NCBI GenBank assembly: GCA_025331445.1
Contig: JAIWNE010000043.1
Location: 62,001-126,000 of the forward strand
From: Blakeslea trispora
Lineage: Eukaryota > Mucoromycota > Mucoromycetes > Mucorales > Choanephoraceae
Length of the DNA: 64,000 nucleotides
Direction of reading: 5' to 3'
In this document: positions 58,047 through 64,000 of the stretch, one piece after another
Layout: every line of letters begins with the position of its first letter
How positions within the stretch are numbered: position 1 is the stretch's first letter
Notes under the pieces: model-generated
What the model was told of the DNA's origin: nothing
The model's input: only the letters and a program-made list of their open reading frames with translations
Databases searched by the model: none
Position numbers and translations under genes: made by a program

Positions 58047-59158
58047 CTCGGCTATTCGTGATTGAGTTCCTTCATTATTTATTGATTCTCTTCAATCATT
58101 AGATCGGGAGTCTTTTATACACAAACATATTTTTGATATCATTTAAATCAATAATCTCAATTTAGAATTTAGACTACTAAAAAAAAATTTTCTACCATTT
58201 GCCCATTATTTCCCAGCTTTTTCATTCTTTAGATTTAAATTTGTAAGACAAGGAGATATTATACTTGGACCAGTGGGTTGAATCACTTATTGCCTTTGCC
58301 ATTGAATTGCTTTTAAATCATGCAGACAAAAACAGGGATGCTGCAACTGACAATGGCAATGCTCCAATAGAAATCCCTTGGCCGAATCTGAATTTGGACA
58401 ATCTCTCATTGCATAAGTAGACAATAACGTACCATATGACTCAACCTATAAAGACAAAGACAGCAGGAAGAGAGAGGTTAGCAGATCCAACCCTCTGATT
58501 TACATCCGAAAAACCAGTAGTGACTTTTTCAGAGCAAGCCTACTCTACCAAAGATGTTTAGTGTCTAAACGTCTTATTATGATATTCCTGTGTTAGACCT
58601 GAAAGGCCAGAGATAAAAAAGGAAATTTTTTCGACTCAAAAAAACTTGATGAAAGGAAAGCAACAAACAAGGACAAAAACATTTACATTAAACGATCTTT
58701 AGGGAAAGATGAATCTTTGCCCAAATATCTATTAACAGCAATACTGTGCAAGAGGCCAAAATAGCAATACATGGAAGGAAATCGTAGCTTTTGGCTCCTC
58801 GATTTATTTATATTGGCTATGCTCATAAGGCTTCAGTAACAAAACTGTTTTCTCTACAATTTGCATTGCTCAAGTATCTTTGAGTTAGAATTGAATCTCA
58901 AAGTTGAGGTGCTTCAGCATATATTGGTCAATACATTGAAAGGAAGGTTCAACTCAAATGAATAAAAAGGATAGAAGACATTTACTGAGTGCATCAGCAT
59001 ACGAAAACAGAAATATCATTTAGAAAAGATTACATTTTGTAATTTTAAGAAAGAACAAGTCGTTTTGTTTTATTGAAATCGAACATGTATACAAAATCGT
59101 CTCTTCAGTGGTGAAAGAAAAAGGATACAGTTCTTCTACTGGATCAAATGAAACCTTT
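58047..59158. other. 1.1-kb convergent intergenic region, DIC1 / RPS13
   Basis: No reading frame, tRNA or repeat is recognised. It carries the 3' ends of both genes. Confidence 0.4.
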
Positions 59159-59787
59159 TTAAGCAACCATAGCAGAAGCAGTGGCAGATTCACTATTAGA
59201 AAAAGAAAAATATGGGTTAAGGAGGACAGTTACCGAGCCTGCTTCTTAAAAGAAACATTTACGACTCTGACATAATGTCCAATATAGGCAAATAAAAAAA
59301 ATTCTCTATGACCACACACACACTCTCTCTCTAAGAAAAGGGTTAGTTAATTCAAAAAAGGATACTATTTCCAGGTGGGAGGAAGTTGACCAACAGTCTT
59401 GTAGTAACGAGCGAGACGGTGGATACGAGATTCGATAAGAATCAAACGATACTTGGAGTCCTTGTCCTTTCTGTTACGTTCCAAGTGCTTGCGGACAGAA
59501 ACAGCCTTCTTGATAAGGTGGTACAAGTCTTCAGGGACTTCGGGAGCAAGACCGTTGGACTTGAGGATACGGAGAACCTTGTTACCGGTAATAGACTTGA
59601 CTTGAGGGATACCGTTGGAGTCACGGAGGATGACACCAATTTGAGCGGGAGAAAGACCCTTCTTGGCGTGCTTGCAGATCATGTCAACAACTTCATCAGA
59701 AGTGGTCTTGACCCAAGAAGCAGGAGAGCGGCGGTAGGGGAGGGCACTACCAGAGATACCCTTACCAGAAGTATACATACGACCCAT
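59159..59787 (-). CDS. RPS13: 40S ribosomal protein S13 (uS15)
   Basis: Two exons: 59366-59787 and 59159-59192; 151 aa, the normal family length. uS15 binds 18S rRNA in the platform of the small subunit. The start [20 protein letters not shown] and the body ([59 protein letters not shown]) are typical. The frame would end early at a TAG after TWK; a GTATCC donor inside that codon and a CTAATAG acceptor at 59193 join it to a 34-nt last exon coding for [11 protein letters not shown], the conserved end of the protein. The 173-bp intron shows no clear snoRNA boxes. Confidence 0.96.
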
Positions 59788-60253
59788 TTTGAAGTATAAA
59801 GTTTCTTGATGTAGAAAGTGGAAGAAAGATCAAGAACTTGAATGGCTTTGAAAATTTTTTAAAAATCAAAAAAATCACAGCCAGTCACTTCTTGACATTT
59901 GCTTAGTTTAACCTCTTTCCCTTTTTTGAGCTTATGTTTGCTGATCAAGTTCATTGTTTGGTTGGTTGATACATCAAGTTATCTATTTTATCTACCCCGT
60001 GCGATCCATCATGACCAAATTCAGTTGATGATAATTGTAATAAGAATGATTGCCTATTGAGACATACATGGATAGCTGACGATATGCTCAACACCAACTA
60101 CACTTAGCTTTGATAACTCTGTTCAATACCATCATTAGGTACTTTGTCTCCTAGAGCTTTCGACTTCTTTGGATATGAAGCTATTCATTTCATTTTTACT
60201 GCTTTTTTTTATAAATCAAAAATACAGTCGTCTTTTTTTTTTTGAGCAACGCC
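59788..60253. promoter_or_regulatory. Divergent intergenic region, RPS13 / CCA1
   Basis: 466 bp between two genes of the translation machinery that read away from each other. It contains T-runs near 60208-60243 just before the CCA1 start. No named element is assigned. Confidence 0.4.
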
Positions 60254-62078
60254 ATGTTGTTTTCAAAGTCATTTCTTTCTGTATTTCCTCGAGTGAGCAA
60301 ACGATATTTAAGCATGGAACACAGGACATATGGTGTAGCAAAAAATGGAATCACCATGAAGATCGAGTTGAATGAAAAAGAAGCACAGATCTGCAAAGTG
60401 CTTCGTGGTGTTTCTTCTTTTATTGCTCAAGAAAGACCTGAGCTTCCAACAATTGAATCGCGTATTGCAGGTGGTTGGGTTCGTGACAAGGTAACACTCT
60501 CCCCCCACAAAGTGAGACCAGCTTGAGCTTATTTCTTATTACTTTAGCTTCTTGGCAAAGAATGTCATGATCTCGATGTAGCTATTAATGACATGATGGG
60601 CTACGAATTTGCCACCTATGTCAACAGATATCTCGAGAATCAAGGTGTACCTACACGGTCGATTGCAAAGATCGATAGCAATCCCGAAAAGTCAAAGCAC
60701 CTCGAAACCGCCACAACTAAGCTGTTTGATCAAGAAGTAGATTTTTGCAATTTGCGAACCGAGATCTATGAGGAAGGCAGTCGTATCCCTTCACAAGTAG
60801 TAAGCACATAAACAGACAGACTTGATTTATCTTGAACCCAATTTAACATAATACAACAGACATTTGGCACACCTGCTGAAGATGCATACCGTAGAGACAT
60901 TACTATCAACAGTCTGTTTTACAATATCAACACAGGTTCTGTAGAGGATTTTACTGAAAGAGTATGATGGAGTGATAGCAAAGACTGATAATAGACTAAA
61001 ATAACTAATTTATAGGGTATTCCTGATTTGATCAAAGGCTGCATCCGTACTCCTCTTGCACCTTTTGAAACATTCCGTGACGATCCTCTTCGCGTCATTC
61101 GTTGTATTCGCTTCTCGAGTCGATTCAATTTTGACATGGTACCTGAATTGTGTGAAGCAGCCAAACATCCCGAAATCAAAGATGCATTGATCCATAAGAT
61201 TAGTCGTGAACGTATCGGTACCGAATTCGACAAGATGATCACAGGTCCTTTTCCTCATCTTTCATTACAACTGATTGAGCAACTAGGCCTTTATTCTGTC
61301 ATCATGGCACCTCCTGCTGACATCAAAAGAGGTACTGTAGGAAAGGGGGAGATTGCCGTTACTGCTGTGGGCATTGTAGGATGGCTGTGTTCTCAGACAC
61401 AATCACTGATCCCTAGCTCAAAAGAAGAGAAGAGAACTCTTGTATTGACGGCCAGCGTATTGCCTTTCCTCAATGTCATGTTTGAACAAAAGAAGCGAGA
61501 AGTTCCAGCAGTTCAGTTTGTCTTACGCGAGTCCATCAAGGTAACAAATCAAAAAGAGCATGATTGACAAGATTGTATGTTTATTTTTTTCTGTCTCTTG
61601 TGAATAGACAAACAATGTCGATGTCAACACAGTGTCCACTATTTTCCGGGGCATTGACTCTCTTCAGGCATTAGCCAACAAGAACTCAGCAGAGCCAGTA
61701 AAACGATCTGAGTTAGGCATGCTCATCCGCGACTTGGGTGCTTTATGGCAAACAGCTATCAAGATGACAGCAGTCAAGGAGTTGTTAGATACCCATCCTA
61801 CCATGATTGAAAACAGCACTACAGAAGAACACAACATCCAATTGATTTGCCAAAAATACATTGCACTTATACAATTGGCACATACCTATGGAATTGAGAA
61901 CTGCTATCAGTGGAAGCATATAGTAGACGGTAAGAGAGCTGCTCAAGTAGTAGGCGTCAAGCCAGGTCCTGTGCTAAATGAGCTGCTCAAGATTCAGATG
62001 ACTTGGCAGCTAGAGCATCCTCAGGGTACTAAAGAGGAATGTGAAAAGGCATTAGAAGAATATTGGAAAAACAAATAA
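60254..62078 (+). CDS. CCA1: CCA tRNA nucleotidyltransferase
   Basis: Five exons: 60254-60490, 60548-60799, 60860-60961, 61016-61540, 61608-62078; 528 aa. The enzyme adds or repairs the 3' CCA of tRNAs. Class II motifs: GGWVRDK (residues 73-79) and HDLDVAIN with metal-binding Asp87 and Asp89, then [12 protein letters not shown], a FEDFTERG-like VEDFTERG, and [15 protein letters not shown] with the arginine-rich helix. The first 20 residues ([19 protein letters not shown]) look like a mitochondrial presequence; a second in-frame Met at 60314 (MEHRTYG) would give a form without it, as is known for yeast CCA1. The stop lies 50 bp from that of the next, convergent gene. Confidence 0.95.
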
Positions 62079-62128
62079 ATCGTTTTTTATAAATATTTAC
62101 ATGGAACGTTTTATTTTTCTTTTAACCA

Positions 62129-63571
62129 TTAGTTCTTCTTTTTTTGAAATGTCACTCGTACGTTGACTTTGTTCAATGGCTGATAGCGTGGTCTTGAAGC
62201 AGCTTCGCTTTCATTGGCAGTAGAGTTGTTCTTCATGCCAAATTCAGATTGCATCATAGCCTCCAACTCACGCTCCATTTTTTGCTCATAGCTTAGCTCG
62301 GGAGAAGGACTCTTCTCTCGTACATGATTGATGATTTCTCTTATTGGTAAAATGTTTGTTATGTCTGCTTCTGATTCTTCTTCTTCATCTGAAGACAAAA
62401 AGTTGAAGCCTTGAGATGGCTGTTTTTTTTCTTTCTCTCCACTGGCTGATTTGAGATGTGCCACTAGATTTCGTTTTCGCTTTTTCTCTGTTGGCTGACT
62501 GTAGGAGTCGGTTTGACATGTAGATGCAGTTGTTGAGATAGAATGGGCTGTGCTTGGTAGTGGCGTTGCCTGTGCAGTGTGATATAAGGAGCTTCCTGAT
62601 GTATATGTGTTGTTGTTATTAGGAGAAGTGACAGGATAGTGAGAAATAGGTAAAGGCACACTGGTATAAGGATATGGATCAGAAAAGTTTGAGTTGCTGC
62701 TAAAGTGAGACGAATCTAGTAGATTGACCATGGCATCTAGATTTAATGGCTGGTTTAGAAGCTGATCGATGTCCATTTCTGAGTTACTTTTAGAAGAATG
62801 TGATGAAACAGTGGGTGGTTTTGGTAGGATATTAGGTTGCTTTCTGGTGGCATCAAGGCGATTGTGAGAGTAAGAAGTATTATAAGTAGAAGATAAGTGA
62901 GGAGTGTAGCGATGAGATAGATGCGATGTTGGTTGAGGATCAAATGCAAAAGGATCAAAAAGATCTTCACAGCCATTGGATGAAGGCTGACTAATGACTA
63001 GTGTAGGTTTATGGATGTGAGCTGTTGCTGAATTATTACTAGCGATAGCCGTTTTTGTATGTTTTTTAGTTGATGGTTTCCGTTTCATATTGCTTGAAGT
63101 TGGTTTCTTTTGAGTGTTAGGTGAATTAGACGGCGAAGAATTAGCTGTGGTGTTAGAAGAAGATGGGGAGCAAGAGGGAGAGGGCGATGTTTTGTTGGAT
63201 TTTGACTTGGACTTTTTTCTATTGAGTAGTACCTTTGTATCAGGAACTGCTCGTCTTTCGGCGACCATCAGTTTGATTTCTAATGCCTTTTTGTCTAGTT
63301 TATCTGGAAAATCAAAAATAGCTACATCTTCTTGCCCCTTTTCAACAACAATTGACTTCTTTAGTGGTTGTGCTGCTGTATTCTTCTGTAGAGTGGTAGT
63401 CTTATGTATAAGAATAGAGGAAGCCCCACTCAAGGTATTGGTAGAGGAAGTGACATAAGGAGTATTACTGATTTGATTGGAAGGGCTATCTAATGTAGGA
63501 CCAAAGTTCGTTTTACGCTTGAAGGTAAACAAGGGTTCTCTTTTCTTTATCCCACCAAACGCTGTAAACAT
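62129..63571 (-). CDS. Unknown low-complexity, probably nuclear protein (480 aa)
   Basis: One exon, start MFTAFGGIKKREPLFTFKRK at 63571. The frame opens further upstream, but that extension is a hydrophobic run unlikely to be coding. No named domain is recognised. The N-terminus is basic and structured-looking (AIFDFPDKLDKKALEIKLMV AERR), then comes a Ser/Thr/Asn-rich disordered middle with Lys-rich patches (RKKSKSKSNK, KRKPSTKKHTK). The end carries a basic cluster (EKKRKRNLVAHLK), an acidic block (SSDEEEESEADI), a helix YEQKMERELEAMMQSEFG and VNVRVTFQKKK. This is the layout of a chromatin or cell-cycle regulator, but that is inference. CGCG-core sites lie 70-90 bp upstream. It converges on CCA1. 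Confidence 0.72.
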   Translation of the reverse strand: MFTAFGGIKKREPLFTFKRKTNFGPTLDSPSNQISNTPYVTSSTNTLSGASSILIHKTTTLQKNTAAQPLKKSIVVEKGQEDVAIFDFPDKLDKKALEIKLMVAERRAVPDTKVLLNRKKSKSKSNKTSPSPSCSPSSSNTTANSSPSNSPNTQKKPTSSNMKRKPSTKKHTKTAIASNNSATAHIHKPTLVISQPSSNGCEDLFDPFAFDPQPTSHLSHRYTPHLSSTYNTSYSHNRLDATRKQPNILPKPPTVSSHSSKSNSEMDIDQLLNQPLNLDAMVNLLDSSHFSSNSNFSDPYPYTSVPLPISHYPVTSPNNNNTYTSGSSLYHTAQATPLPSTAHSISTTASTCQTDSYSQPTEKKRKRNLVAHLKSASGEKEKKQPSQGFNFLSSDEEEESEADITNILPIREIINHVREKSPSPELSYEQKMERELEAMMQSEFGMKNNSTANESEAASRPRYQPLNKVNVRVTFQKKKN

Positions 63572-63643
63572 GTCTTTCTTGAATATAGCAAATTCGAAAA
63601 AAAAAAGGAACAAGGTAAATTTTTTTTTTGAAAAATATTTAGC

Positions 63644-63664
63644 ACGCGCTCATCAATCGCGCTA
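63644..63664. promoter_or_regulatory. Paired CGCG-core sites upstream of the unknown gene
   Basis: ACGCGC at 63644-63649 and TCGCGC at 63657-63662, in an otherwise A/T-only stretch, 73-92 bp before the start at 63571. They resemble MCB/E2F-type cell-cycle boxes and echo the site upstream of the histone chaperone at 33686. Function inferred only. Confidence 0.4.
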
Positions 63665-63665
63665 T

Positions 63666-63691
63666 TTTTTTTTTTTTTTTTTTTTTTTTTT
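63666..63691. repeat. Poly-T tract
   Basis: Uninterrupted run of about 26 T between two copies of GCGCTATTTTTT / GCGCTATTTTTTTTTT. Length is probably variable. Confidence 0.8.
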
Positions 63692-63823
63692 GTATAGCGC
63701 TATTTTTTTTTTGTCTTTGATGCACCCCAATTTGCTTTATTTTCAGACTCAGTAAGACGCATTTTGGTTAAAAGATTAAAATGTAGTGTATATTTATTTG
63801 TATATTGAAGGAAGGAAATAATT

Positions 63824-64000
63824 CTAGACAAGATCAATAGCACTCTCAACCTCCTCTGACTGGTGCACAATACGATAGCTTCCAGCAGTTCGCTGAATAC
63901 CAATGCCTTTGTGTCGGATAATCTTCTTGATCTCATCCACCCAAAAAACAGTGCTAGTGACCAGGACGATCTTTGCTAACTCTGCTAAAGAGAGAGGTTC
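63824..64000 (-). CDS. Partial gene at the right edge (C-terminal 58 aa)
   Basis: The minus-strand frame enters from the right edge (PLSLAELAKIVLVTSTVFWV, DEIKKIIRHKGIGIQRTAG, SYRIVHQSEEVESAIDLV) and stops at a TAG at 63824-63826. It has a compact alternating helix/strand look, and the frame is open to the window end. Family not recognised from this fragment. Its 3' end is 252 bp from the start of the unknown gene, which is on the same strand. Confidence 0.55.
   Translation of the reverse strand, partial: EPLSLAELAKIVLVTSTVFWVDEIKKIIRHKGIGIQRTAGSYRIVHQSEEVESAIDLV

Noticed and set aside
59193..59365. snoRNA in the RPS13 intron (as in animals)
   Set aside because: No convincing C and D box pair with terminal stem was found.
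63700..63936. A 78-codon minus-strand frame as a gene
   Set aside because: It overlaps the partial gene at 63824-64000 in another frame, and the latter has an open frame to the edge and better composition.

Overview
The window looks like nuclear DNA of an early-diverging fungus, most likely Mucoromycota (Mucorales-type). It is AT-rich with long A/T runs. Genes are closely spaced, often head-to-head or tail-to-tail, with short GT-AG introns of roughly 45-85 bp. The conserved proteins are fungal or eukaryotic: WOPR/Gti1 factor, PX-PH phospholipase D, Sac1, TAF6, NASP-type chaperone, Dic1. The species cannot be named from this sequence alone.

Positions 1-3476 are a graveyard of Tc1/mariner-type elements. 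They include a broken DDE transposase end (1-412), two diverged relics that keep only a transposase-like N-terminal DNA-binding region (about 480-1502 and 1541-2510), a truncated copy of a multi-exon gene (gene A, 2512-3014) and a 211-bp foldback MITE (3226-3436).

Positions 3477-31843 are one large amplified structure. A roughly 10-kb unit is repeated head-to-tail (3477-13254, 13255-23847, 23848 to about 29205) and then turns back on itself, so that 26036-31843 is a 5.8-kb palindrome centred inside a MITE at about 29205. Each full unit carries two spliced, lineage-specific genes on the minus strand. Gene A has nine exons, encodes 410 aa, has an intact frame and shows a possible nuclease-like D...E-x-K signature. 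Gene B has many exons and one shared frame lesion. Each unit also holds a 266-bp tandem repeat whose number varies between copies (2, 5, 3 and 1) just upstream of gene B, a short AGACA repeat, and a decayed Tc1 element with the MITE inserted exactly inside its terminal repeat.

Positions 31844-64000 are ordinary conserved gene space: NASP/Sim3-type histone chaperone (-), a divergent uS2/RPS0-like protein (+), TAF6 (-), PDRG1-like prefoldin-related protein (+), PX-PH phospholipase D (-), Sac1 phosphoinositide phosphatase (+), intronless GH36 alpha-galactosidase (+), WOPR-family regulator (-), a 5.8-kb gap with almost no coding signal, mitochondrial dicarboxylate carrier (+), RPS13 (-), CCA-adding enzyme (+), an unknown low-complexity nuclear-type protein (-) and a partial gene at the right edge (-).

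Several neighbours may be linked in function. PLD and Sac1, both phosphoinositide enzymes, are divergent. RPS13 and the CCA enzyme, both in translation, share an upstream region. The histone chaperone and the unknown protein at 62-63.6 kb each have CGCG-core (MCB-like) sites close to their starts, suggesting G1/S expression. Exon coordinates were worked out by hand from splice signals and reading frame. Copy comparisons were made by eye.
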